Assembly: GCF_965200585.1 (NCBI RefSeq)
Contig: NZ_OZ241361.1
Length of the DNA: 64,000 nucleotides
Origin: Bacterioplanoides sp965200585
GTDB taxonomy: Bacteria; Pseudomonadota; Gammaproteobacteria; Pseudomonadales; Oceanobacteraceae
Direction: 5' to 3' (one strand)
In this document: positions 1 through 8,245 of the stretch, in pieces
How positions within the stretch are numbered: the first letter of the stretch is position 1
Layout: each line of letters starts with the position of its first letter
Position numbers and translations under genes: made by a program
The notes under the pieces: model-generated
Seen by the model: the letters and a program-made list of their open reading frames with translations, nothing else
Database searches by the model: none
Told to the model about the DNA's origin: nothing

Positions 1-1
1 T

Positions 2-181
2 CACTCTGAGTCAAAAGCAACTAGCTATGAAAACAAGAAAGATCATAAAGGAGCTGCCATTCTTCATCTGAGTCATGATAGCAGAAATATAATGTCAGGG
101 AACTATTTTACTGATAGGGAAACATTTGGCCATTATGTTTTTGAAAGAAAGGCTGGATCACTCCAGCCAATCACCCCATAA
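2..181 (+). CDS. C-terminal 59 residues of an unidentified protein (gene runs in from the left)
   Basis: The plus-strand frame is open from base 2 to a TAA at 179-181, so this is the 3' end of a gene that begins outside the window. The tail contains GNYFTDRETFGHYVFER, which looks like the last strands of a small beta-barrel. It resembles the C-terminus of the SMODS-associated two-TM beta-rich effectors (Cap15-like, CBASS) from memory, but this is a weak suggestion. The gene converges on glnE and overlaps its 3' end by 24 bases, so it has probably been placed next to glnE recently. The frame could be open by chance; it is only 60 codons long. Confidence 0.45.
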   Translation, partial: HSESKATSYENKKDHKGAAILHLSHDSRNIMSGNYFTDRETFGHYVFERKAGSLQPITP

Positions 182-3118
182 ACGAACCACTTCCGCCTTC
201 TGCTCAGCAATATTCAACTGTTGCTGAGCTTCTACATCCAGCACTAACTTCTCTTTCTGCAATGCCCGGCGGTGAGACTCAGCCCGATAATTCAGATAAA
301 TCTGTTGCAGCTTTTCCGCATCTTTTTTATCCATTAAACCGGTTTCAGAAAAACCATCCAGAATACGCATATTATCGGTATAGGTAAGCAGCGAAGTATG
401 CGCTTTGCAGTTAGCCAGTACACCATACTGCACAATAAATTCGATATCGACAATGCCACCTTTATCCTGTTTCAGGTGATATTTTTCCGTGCTTTTACCA
501 GCTTTTTCTTCGCCCGCTTTCTCAACGCCCTTTTTCTCAACACCGAGGTGATCCCGCATTTTCTGGCGCATTTCCCGCACATCTTTTTTCAGGCTTTCTT
601 CTTCTCGCGGTTGAGTCAGAATTTTCTCGCGAATCGCCTGATACTCGGCAATCGTGCTGTCGCGGCCACATAATGCCCGGGCACGCACCAGCGCCTGATG
701 TTCCCAGGTCCAGGCGTGTTTCTGCTGGTATTCATCAAACGCTTTAACCGACGCGACAATCATGCCGGAATTACCAGACGGACGCAGTCGCATATCCACT
801 TCGTATAAATCACCGGAGCGGGTTTGGGTGGTCATAATATGAATCATGCGCTGACCCATACGGGTATAAAACACACCGTTATCCTGGCTGCGGTCGCCAG
901 TGGTATAACGGTTCGGCGTGGAATTATGCAGAAAAACCAGATCCAGATCAGAACTATAACTCAGCTCTAAACCACCCACCTTGCCATAACCAATCACGGC
1001 AAATTCCGGCTCGGTTACCGGCTCTTTATCGGCATTGGTTGGGTAGCCGTATTTCGCCACCATTTGCTGCCAGGATAACCACATCACTTTATCGACCACC
1101 ACTTCGGCTAAATAAGTGAGGTAGTCGCTGACCTTCATAAGCGGTAGGGCATCCATCACTTCACAAGCGGCGGCCCGTAATTTATGCGCCCGAACAAACT
1201 GACGCAGTTGCTCCATTTGTTGTTCGAGATCATCTTCATCGATGCGTAATAAACGCAGATTTAATTCTTCGGCCAGTTCTTTTTTGTCCGGCAGTCGATA
1301 CAGGGTGGCGGGGTGTAATAATTCATCCAGCAATAACGGTGTTTGCGCAATGTATTCCGCTACCCACACCGACTCACCACACAATTTAACCAGTTGTGTT
1401 AATGCCTGAGGATTTTCTTTTAATAACACCAGATAAGCAGTACGGCGAAGTACCGCTTCCAGTAATGGAATAATACGCTCCAGTGTGTCTACCGGATTTT
1501 GGTGGCTCCATAATTCTTTTAATAACAGCGGCATTAACGCATCAAGACGTTCGCGGCCAATTTGTTGCATCATGGCAACGGCTTTTGAATCACGGAAGGT
1601 AGTTAATCGTTGTCTGACGGCATCGGAATTAATACACGCATGTTGTTGTAAAAACTCCTGCTCAGCACTGCCGTGTAATTCACCGTGCCATAAATCCAGC
1701 CAGCTATGATCTTGCTGCTGATTTTCTGTATCGTCGTCTTCGGCGGCAACAATTTGAGCAAAATGAAATTTCACTTTGTCGCGATGGTTATTCAGGGCGG
1801 TTACATAGTCATCCCAGTGATCAAACCCCAGCGACCAGGCAACCCGCAGCTGATTAATATCATCCTCCGGCAGTTGCTGAGTTTGTTCGTCGTTTAATGC
1901 CTGAATGGCGTGTTCGCTGTCGCGTAAAAATAAATACGCCTGTTTTAATTCATCACAAGCACCGGCCGGTAAATAGCCATCACCGGCCAGTATATCGAGC
2001 ACTTTTAACAGCTCGCGGGTTTGTAATTGTTCATCCTGACCACCACGAATTAACTGGAAAGCCTGAACAATAAATTCAATTTCACGAATACCACCCGGGC
2101 CGAGTTTTACGTTCATTTCTAAGCCACGACGACGCACTTCGGCATTAATCATGGCCTTCATCGAGCGTAACGATTCAAACGCACTAAAGTCGATATAAGC
2201 GCGGTAAGTAAACGGTCGCAGAATCTGTAATAATTCCTGCGCCTGAGGCGTTTCTTCGCCGGTCATCACCCGGGCTTTGACCATGGCGTAGCGCTCCCAG
2301 TCGCGGCCCTGATCCTGATAATATTCTTCCATTGAGGCAAAATTCATCACCAGTGGGCCACTTTGGCCGTAGGGGCGCAAGCGCATATCGGTGCGGAATA
2401 CAAAACCGTCAATGGTGGTTTTATCCAGCGCCAGAATCAGTTTCTGGCCGAGCTTAATAAAGTATTCCTGATTGGTAATCACTTTAGGGCCGCTGGTGTC
2501 ACCACTTTCCGGGTAGGTAAAAATCAGATCAATATCCGAGCTTAAATTCAGCTCATACGCCCCCAGTTTACCCATACCTAATACCAGCAGTTGTTGCTCC
2601 TGCTGGCTGTTTTTACCAAGTGGCTTGCCATGGCGCTGTTGCAGCAACTGACCGAGAAACTCAATGGAGCGTGACACACATTCATCGGCTAAATCGGATA
2701 ACGCCCGGGTGGTTTCCATGGTGGAAGCCAGACGCAGTTGATCGCGCCAGATGATATGCACCATGGCACGGCGACGCAGTTTGCGCAGGGCGGTATGCCA
2801 TAACTCTTCTTTGTTGGAGTTGGGCGTGTCATCACTGTTGGCTTCGGCTGCCAGCTCGTCTAACCAACTACTGATTTGTACCCGGGACAGCGGCTGACAA
2901 ATAGCATCACTGGTGATGGCGTTGGCAAAAAAGGTGGCGTCTTTGGGCAGGGATTCCACCACAAAGGTGCTGAGTGTCAGCACCCGCTGAACCTGTTGCT
3001 GCTGATTCTCTGAAAAGCCCTGCCATATCGCAGGCCAGCTCAGGCCAAAACGCTCACCAATATCAGTCAGCTGGGTTTGTTGGTTTTGCCAGAGATCGGA
3101 AAGGGCGTGGGGCAGCAT
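158..3118 (-). CDS. glnE: Bifunctional glutamine synthetase adenylyltransferase / adenylyl-removing enzyme
   Basis: GlnE adds AMP to, and removes it from, glutamine synthetase in response to PII, switching nitrogen assimilation off and on. At 986 aa it is close to the family's usual ~945-980. Two nucleotidyltransferase domains are visible, each with its metal-binding signature: LNLSSDIDLIF near residue 200 (adenylyl-removase half) and LSYSSDLDLVF near residue 715 (transferase half), with the PII-responsive linker between. The domain after the second signature has a Lys/Glu/Gly-rich insert (KKGVEKAGEEKAGKSTEK) that looks like a local expansion. The gene stands alone; accessory genes lie on both sides of it. 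Confidence 0.97.
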   Translation of the reverse strand: MLPHALSDLWQNQQTQLTDIGERFGLSWPAIWQGFSENQQQQVQRVLTLSTFVVESLPKDATFFANAITSDAICQPLSRVQISSWLDELAAEANSDDTPNSNKEELWHTALRKLRRRAMVHIIWRDQLRLASTMETTRALSDLADECVSRSIEFLGQLLQQRHGKPLGKNSQQEQQLLVLGMGKLGAYELNLSSDIDLIFTYPESGDTSGPKVITNQEYFIKLGQKLILALDKTTIDGFVFRTDMRLRPYGQSGPLVMNFASMEEYYQDQGRDWERYAMVKARVMTGEETPQAQELLQILRPFTYRAYIDFSAFESLRSMKAMINAEVRRRGLEMNVKLGPGGIREIEFIVQAFQLIRGGQDEQLQTRELLKVLDILAGDGYLPAGACDELKQAYLFLRDSEHAIQALNDEQTQQLPEDDINQLRVAWSLGFDHWDDYVTALNNHRDKVKFHFAQIVAAEDDDTENQQQDHSWLDLWHGELHGSAEQEFLQQHACINSDAVRQRLTTFRDSKAVAMMQQIGRERLDALMPLLLKELWSHQNPVDTLERIIPLLEAVLRRTAYLVLLKENPQALTQLVKLCGESVWVAEYIAQTPLLLDELLHPATLYRLPDKKELAEELNLRLLRIDEDDLEQQMEQLRQFVRAHKLRAAACEVMDALPLMKVSDYLTYLAEVVVDKVMWLSWQQMVAKYGYPTNADKEPVTEPEFAVIGYGKVGGLELSYSSDLDLVFLHNSTPNRYTTGDRSQDNGVFYTRMGQRMIHIMTTQTRSGDLYEVDMRLRPSGNSGMIVASVKAFDEYQQKHAWTWEHQALVRARALCGRDSTIAEYQAIREKILTQPREEESLKKDVREMRQKMRDHLGVEKKGVEKAGEEKAGKSTEKYHLKQDKGGIVDIEFIVQYGVLANCKAHTSLLTYTDNMRILDGFSETGLMDKKDAEKLQQIYLNYRAESHRRALQKEKLVLDVEAQQQLNIAEQKAEVVRLWGDWLE

Positions 3119-3192
3119 AATTATCCATCATCATTATTTACTCAGTTCCTTCTAATTTAAGCGGGTTAGCGCGCATTTTCATAGATGTATAT

Positions 3193-3203
3193 CAGTCTGA
3201 TGC
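3193..3203 (+). repeat. Left copy of an 11-bp direct repeat flanking the protease/PIN module
   Basis: CAGTCTGATGC occurs here and again at 4990-5000, with the ImmA/IrrE and PIN-like genes between. It may be an insertion scar or a duplicated piece of the mrcB upstream region. Confidence 0.5.
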
Positions 3204-3342
3204 AGTATCAGGATGAGCCGAGACTGGAAAGTTCGGTCAGCATGGATGATTCCGAAGATACAAGTCTGAAAAAGTAGAGTACAATCATTGGATTATTTTC
3301 GGGGAAATTCATACCCCTTGGAACAACAACGGTCTAACGCTA

Positions 3343-4488
3343 ATGGGCAGGCTCACAGACATTAACTTTCAACGGATTGAATGGTGCTGCGAAGACTTTG
3401 GCATTGCTCTGGAGCAGTTGTCTGTCGAAGCAGGCATATCTCTAAGCTCCTTAGAGCGAGCAAGAGATGAAAAAACCGGTCTTACATTCAAGCAGCTTCA
3501 AAGAATTGCTGGATTTTTTGGCCGTGGTATTTTGTTTTTCTTTGAAAGACAGTCCCCCAAAGATGACAGTGTTCATAGCCCTCAGTTTCGTACAATTGCA
3601 AACCAAAAGCTTGATATTAGTCCAAATATTAGGAAGCTAATTGAACGGGTTGAGCGCCAGCGTGAACTTTATCTTGGGTTATTAGAAGAAATTGATGCAG
3701 ATATTGCTACTTTTGATGTCCCTCAAGTTCCGTTAAAAGATCCGGTAAAAAGTGCTGAGATAGTCAGAGAGTGGCTAGGCCTCAAAGGCCGCTCTACTTT
3801 TGACGAATTTCGTCTTGCTTTGGAAGAAAAAGGCTGCCTGGTTTTTCGTACAAACGGTTACAAAGGTGAGTGGCAAATCCCTAAATCTAGCCCAATCATG
3901 GGCTTTAGCCTCTACGATAGGCAAAACCCTATTATTTTAGTTCGAAAGTCCTCTTCCGAATCTTCTCAAAACTTCACCTTAATGCATGAGTTAGGTCATA
4001 TCATTCTACATAGAGAAAGCTCTATCGATGATAGCGATGATATTAATTCATATGAGGGAATAGAGAGAGAAGCAAATATCTTTGCCGGTTGTATCTTACT
4101 GCCTGATGATGAACTGAGCCTCATTCCTTCTAATGAAATTCCTGATCAAATCGAATTTGTTGATGACTGGTGTAAAAAATATAGAAAGCGGTGGGGAGTG
4201 AGTAGCGACGTAATTTTACTACGATTAATTCAACGCGGATTAATTGATACCTCCATATACAATGAATTTGTGGCATGGAGAGAACAGCAAACTTACGAAG
4301 AAAGGTCTGGTGGAAGTCGAGAGTGGCGCCATAGGGAACCTATCCATATATTTGGTGAAGGGTATGTGAGAACTGTTTTAAGCGCATTAAACGGTAATAT
4401 GATAACTCTCAACAAGGCAAGCGGCTACCTTGATGGTTTGAAAGTAAAGGATATACACAAACTTGAGGAGTACTATGTACGTAATTGA
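3343..4488 (+). CDS. HTH (XRE) - ImmA/IrrE zinc metallopeptidase fusion
   Basis: Residues ~10-65 read as an XRE-type helix-turn-helix and residues 180-270 as a zinc protease: HELGH at 215-219 supplies two His ligands and the catalytic Glu, and the downstream EREANIFAGCILLP segment supplies the usual third-ligand Glu. Such HTH-protease fusions (381 aa) typically cleave or sense a repressor and derepress a mobile element or stress response; the same architecture is found in toxin-antitoxin-like pairs. Its stop overlaps the start of the next gene by 14 bases, so the two are translationally coupled. The pair lies between glnE and mrcB inside an 11-bp direct repeat, which points to horizontal acquisition. 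The start ATG has no strong ribosome-binding site. Confidence 0.85.
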   Translation: MGRLTDINFQRIEWCCEDFGIALEQLSVEAGISLSSLERARDEKTGLTFKQLQRIAGFFGRGILFFFERQSPKDDSVHSPQFRTIANQKLDISPNIRKLIERVERQRELYLGLLEEIDADIATFDVPQVPLKDPVKSAEIVREWLGLKGRSTFDEFRLALEEKGCLVFRTNGYKGEWQIPKSSPIMGFSLYDRQNPIILVRKSSSESSQNFTLMHELGHIILHRESSIDDSDDINSYEGIEREANIFAGCILLPDDELSLIPSNEIPDQIEFVDDWCKKYRKRWGVSSDVILLRLIQRGLIDTSIYNEFVAWREQQTYEERSGGSREWRHREPIHIFGEGYVRTVLSALNGNMITLNKASGYLDGLKVKDIHKLEEYYVRN

Positions 4489-4951
4489 TTCTTCGTCTCT
4501 GGTCAGTGCTTGGGATAACTATCCATTTGAGCAGTTTCCTCAATTTTGGCAATGGTTTAAGGAGCAAGTTGTCTCAACGGAAATATACATCCCTGAGGTA
4601 GTCGTTGACGAAGTTTCCTATAAATTCCCAGATTGTGGAGAGTATGTAAAAGGCTTTACTACTCCCCTTGCAATCGATGCCAAAATAATTTCATATGCGA
4701 TGACGCTCAAGTCTGTGATTGGTGTAAATGAAGATCACTACCATCCTAAAGGGGTTGATGAAAATGATTTACTTATAATCTCATCAGCATTTTGCACCGG
4801 ACGTATATTAATTACAGATGAGCACTATCAAGTCGCTCCACCAAAGGAAAAGTCTAAAGCTAAGATACCGCTTGTCTGCAAGATGGCTGTTGAAGAGATC
4901 AGGTGGACTAACTTAATTTCATATATTCGAGAGTCAGGTCAAATATTTTAG
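4475..4951 (+). CDS. DUF4411 family PIN-like protein
   Basis: This 158-aa protein opens with YVIDSSSL, the first acidic strand of a PIN nuclease fold, and has the later acidic positions VDENDLLIIS and LITDEH. I read it as the DUF4411 family, small PIN-like proteins repeatedly encoded directly after an ImmA/IrrE-HTH protein. The start at 4475 is chosen over an in-frame TTG at 4463 because GAGGAG (4466-4470 region) sits just upstream of the ATG. By analogy with other PIN proteins it may be a ribonuclease toxin with the upstream protein as its control partner; that role is inferred, not shown by sequence. Confidence 0.8.
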   Translation: MYVIDSSSLVSAWDNYPFEQFPQFWQWFKEQVVSTEIYIPEVVVDEVSYKFPDCGEYVKGFTTPLAIDAKIISYAMTLKSVIGVNEDHYHPKGVDENDLLIISSAFCTGRILITDEHYQVAPPKEKSKAKIPLVCKMAVEEIRWTNLISYIRESGQIF

Positions 4952-4989
4952 TCCCATCTTTTGGAATGATTAAGTACGTCAATGCACTC

Positions 4990-5000
4990 CAGTCTGATGC
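4990..5000 (+). repeat. Right copy of the 11-bp direct repeat flanking the protease/PIN module
   Basis: Second copy of CAGTCTGATGC (first at 3193-3203). It directly abuts TATGAT at 5001-5006, a plausible -10 element for mrcB, so the repeat may be part of the native mrcB promoter that was duplicated on insertion. Confidence 0.5.
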
Positions 5001-5044
5001 TATGATCTGTTTTTTTGATACCAACACCGATGTTGCTATTTGTT

Positions 5045-7465
5045 ATGAGCAAAACTTCCGGGCCAAAAAAGCCTGCCGCTTCGCCTAAAAAGCAGAGCCG
5101 TAAACCGTCAGAAAACCGCAAGCCAGCCTCTGCCGCTAAGAACAGCACACGTAGGTCAGCTAAAAGCCCTAAAAAAGCCCCTCCGCAGAAATTCGCCAAA
5201 CAGCCTTTTTCTTTTAAACGCTGGTTTTGGCGTTTTATGCTGATCAGCGTGGTGGGGCTGGCCGCTTATATGGTGTATCTGGATGCTCAGGTACGCGCTC
5301 AGTTTGATGGCAAAAAATGGAATCTACCGGCCAAGGTATATGCCCGGCCGTTAATCCTGTATCCCGGTGCTGAGTTAAATCCGGGTCAGTTACTGGCGGA
5401 ATTACAGTGGGCTGATTACAAACCCTCGCGTCAGGCGGATGTGCCGGGTACCTACGCCCGGCGCGGTGATGACTGGATTATTCACCGCCGTGCGTTTCCG
5501 TTCTGGGATGGTTCGGAAGTGTCTCAGTATGTGCGGGTTGCCATCGATAATCACCAAGTGCAAAACATTCAGACCATGCAGGGCGATGCCGTGCCGCTGC
5601 TGCGACTGGAGCCACAATATATTGGCGGGATTTTTCCGGCGCATAACGAAGATCGGGAATTAATTACCCTGGATGATGTTCCGCCGGAATTAATTGCGGC
5701 CCTGATTGTCACCGAAGACAAAGCCTTTTTTGATCACTGGGGTATTTCGTTGCGTGGTATTGCCCGGGCGATGATGGCGAATATTCAGGCTGGGCAATTG
5801 GTTCAGGGGGGGTCCACTCTGACTCAGCAGCTGATTAAAAACTTCTTTTTAACCAGCGAACGCACCTTAGCGCGTAAAGCCCAGGAAGCGTTAATGGCGC
5901 TGTTGCTGGAGCTGCATTATTCCAAAGAAGAAATTCTCCAGTCGTATCTTAACGAAGTGTATCTGGGTCAGGCCGGACGACGCGCGATCCACGGCTTTGG
6001 TTTGGCGGCGCGATTTTATTTTGGTAAATCGATTACCGAGCTGTCGCTGACGGAATCCGCCATGTTGGTTGGCATGGTGAAAGGCGCTTCGTATTACAAT
6101 CCTAAACGTAATCCAGACCGGGCCCGTAATCGCCGTGATCTGGTGATCGGCTTAATGGCTGAAAACAATATCATCTCGGAAAAACAGCGCATTCTGGCTC
6201 AGGGCCAGCCGTTAAAAACCGCCAATACCCGGCGTGCCGGACAGCGCGAATATCCGGCTTTTTTGGAATTAGCGAAACAACAACTGCAACGTGATTATCG
6301 GCTGGAAGATTTACAGAATGATGGTTTGCGGATCTTCACTACGCTCGATCCCTGGGTGCAGGATTCGGTTGAAAAAGCGGCATTACAACATCTGGAAGCA
6401 CTGGAGCGCTGGCAGCCACAACAAAAAAATCAGCTTGAAACGGCAGCGGTGATTACCTCGGTCGATGGCGGTGAAGTTCGTGCGCTATTGGGGTCACGGC
6501 GGACCGAATTTTTTGGTTATAACCGCGCTGCTTCGATGCAACGTTCCATTGGCTCGTTAGCCAAACCGGCAGTGTATCTGGCGGCACTGAACAGTGGCCG
6601 TTATCACTGGGGTAGCCGCATCAGTGATGAATCGGTGCGTATTTCCGGCCCGGGTGGGCAGGTCTGGCAACCCAAAAACTACGATTTAAAAAGTCATGGC
6701 AGGGTGCCTATGGCGCAGGCGCTGGCGAATTCTTATAACCAGGCAACGGCGCGCCTGGGTATGAATGTTGGCCTGGAGGCGGTGGTGAATACCTTCCGTC
6801 AGCTGGGTCTTAAAAAAGACATTCCACCGTATCCGTCGATTTTGCTGGGCGCGATTGATGCCTCACCAATCGAGGTCACTCATATGTATCAGACCATCGC
6901 CAGTCAGGGCTTTTATACGCCATTACGTACCATCGAAGCGGTGACCACGGCTGATGGCAGTACCTTGTCTTCTTATGCGATTGAAGGTGAGCAACGCTTC
7001 GACAGCCAGCAAATCGAATGGCTGCGTTATGGTTTGGAAAAGGTGGCGAGCGAGGGCACGGCCAAGCGCTTGACTCGTGAAACCAATCAGCCGCTGGCTG
7101 CAAAAACCGGCACCAGTGATGATCAGCGTGATGCCTGGCTGGCCGGGTTTGATAACCGCTATCTGGGGGTGATCTGGGTTGGCCGTGACGATAATAAACC
7201 CATGCCGTTTGCTGGCAGCAGCGCTGCCTTGCCGATCTGGCTGAATACCTTTAAGCGGATTGGGGTGCAGGGTTTGGAGAGTAATGATCAGCTCAGCTGG
7301 CTGCCGGTGGATAACTCGGGCAATCCACTGCAGCAAGGTTGCTCGGGTACCTTATATCCGTTTGTGGAAGCGGCCATCACGGTGAATCGTCAGGGTTGTT
7401 ATCGCCCGCAAACGACGGATAAACCGGAGCAGAAAAAGTCAGGCTGGCTGGATTGGTTATTCTGA
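5045..7465 (+). CDS. mrcB: Penicillin-binding protein 1B (class A PBP)
   Basis: PBP1b polymerises glycan strands from lipid II and cross-links the peptides at the periplasmic face. After a Lys/Pro-rich cytoplasmic tail there is one membrane anchor (around residues 62-82), then a UB2H-like region, then the GT51 transglycosylase with EDKAFFDHWG (catalytic Glu) and QGGSTLTQQLIKN. The transpeptidase has all three penicillin-binding motifs: SLAK with the nucleophile Ser, SYN, and KTGTS. The C-terminus ends in a basic/Trp tail. The length (806 aa) fits the family. In-frame starts also exist at 5015 and 5030; I prefer MSKTSGPKKP at 5045 because the extra residues look like noncoding sequence, but no start has a good ribosome-binding site. 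The lpoP-like gene follows. Confidence 0.96.
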   Translation: MSKTSGPKKPAASPKKQSRKPSENRKPASAAKNSTRRSAKSPKKAPPQKFAKQPFSFKRWFWRFMLISVVGLAAYMVYLDAQVRAQFDGKKWNLPAKVYARPLILYPGAELNPGQLLAELQWADYKPSRQADVPGTYARRGDDWIIHRRAFPFWDGSEVSQYVRVAIDNHQVQNIQTMQGDAVPLLRLEPQYIGGIFPAHNEDRELITLDDVPPELIAALIVTEDKAFFDHWGISLRGIARAMMANIQAGQLVQGGSTLTQQLIKNFFLTSERTLARKAQEALMALLLELHYSKEEILQSYLNEVYLGQAGRRAIHGFGLAARFYFGKSITELSLTESAMLVGMVKGASYYNPKRNPDRARNRRDLVIGLMAENNIISEKQRILAQGQPLKTANTRRAGQREYPAFLELAKQQLQRDYRLEDLQNDGLRIFTTLDPWVQDSVEKAALQHLEALERWQPQQKNQLETAAVITSVDGGEVRALLGSRRTEFFGYNRAASMQRSIGSLAKPAVYLAALNSGRYHWGSRISDESVRISGPGGQVWQPKNYDLKSHGRVPMAQALANSYNQATARLGMNVGLEAVVNTFRQLGLKKDIPPYPSILLGAIDASPIEVTHMYQTIASQGFYTPLRTIEAVTTADGSTLSSYAIEGEQRFDSQQIEWLRYGLEKVASEGTAKRLTRETNQPLAAKTGTSDDQRDAWLAGFDNRYLGVIWVGRDDNKPMPFAGSSAALPIWLNTFKRIGVQGLESNDQLSWLPVDNSGNPLQQGCSGTLYPFVEAAITVNRQGCYRPQTTDKPEQKKSGWLDWLF

Positions 7466-7576
7466 TGTCGTTTTGATGTCGAGAGGAGTAATAACCGCCA
7501 GAAATAGCACTTTTATTTTATTAATGAACACTCCATCATGGCGGCCATTAAACAGGGCTACAGGTACCGGAAAGAG

Positions 7577-8098
7577 ATGAAGTTGTTGGTTAAACGCGTA
7601 TCGGCGATTGCGCTGATGATGGCGATGGTGTTTTTAGCGGCCTGTTCGGCACCACAAAATAAGCCTCAGGCACCACAGGATTATGAAGTTAATACGGCGT
7701 CGTTACCGACATTGAAATCTGGCGCTTCGGGATCCGGTTACTCGGCCCGGGATCTGGAATTGTCGGCGTTAACCGATGGTCATCATCATCCTGCGATTGC
7801 TGCTTTGTTTGCTCAGGCCGAGCAAGCACGTCAGAAGCACCAATGGCGTAACGCGTTAAAATATCTCGATCAGGCCCGCCAGATCGAACCCAGAAATCCG
7901 GCGGTGTTGTATCGTCAGGCTTGGGTCAACCTGAAGTTGGGTAAGCCGTCTCAGGCTGAGCAGCTGTTGTTACGTGCCAAGGTTTTCACCCGGGATAACG
8001 ATTTAAATCGTCGTCTGGATTGGTTATTGGCGGATGCGTTAAGTCGTCAGGGAAGGGGTGGTGAGGCGAAAGCCGCACGTTCCCGTGCGACTCGCTGA
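7577..8098 (+). CDS. lpoP: TPR lipoprotein, likely PBP1b activator LpoP
   Basis: The protein starts with a lipoprotein signal peptide (hydrophobic stretch ending LAAC at a lipobox), followed by a short disordered linker and about two tetratricopeptide-like helices pairs from residue ~75 (WRNALKYLDQARQIEPRNPA). In Pseudomonas aeruginosa the PBP1b activator LpoP is a TPR lipoprotein encoded next to the PBP1b gene; this gene lies 111 bases after mrcB on the same strand, so an equivalent outer-membrane activator is the best reading. The start at 7577 is preferred to an upstream in-frame ATG at 7538 because GGAAAGAG precedes it and the signal peptide then begins MKLLVKR. No functional residue proves the assignment. 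Confidence 0.8.
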   Translation: MKLLVKRVSAIALMMAMVFLAACSAPQNKPQAPQDYEVNTASLPTLKSGASGSGYSARDLELSALTDGHHHPAIAALFAQAEQARQKHQWRNALKYLDQARQIEPRNPAVLYRQAWVNLKLGKPSQAEQLLLRAKVFTRDNDLNRRLDWLLADALSRQGRGGEAKAARSRATR

Positions 8099-8108
8099 AA
8101 AACTACTA

Positions 8109-8229
8109 AAAACTACTTACGTTGCCATAACAGCGTTAAAAATCAGCTCAAAATGCTCATTTATTATCTATAAACTGCGCGTTTTCGCTGATGTTTGCCT
8201 TGTTCTGGCTGCCTCAGAAACGTTTTTCA
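8109..8229 (+). repeat. Copy A of a ~121-bp dispersed intergenic repeat
   Basis: This interval, between the convergent ends of lpoP and the chemoreceptor gene, aligns without gaps to the reverse complement of 38253-38373. The best conserved core is ATGCTCATTTATTAT followed by TATAAACTGCGC; other shared blocks are TACGTTGC, CAGCGTTAAAAA, TTTGCCTTG and AAACGTTTT. Both copies lie at gene ends. Confidence 0.8.
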
Positions 8230-8245
8230 AACTGTTTTATGCCGC

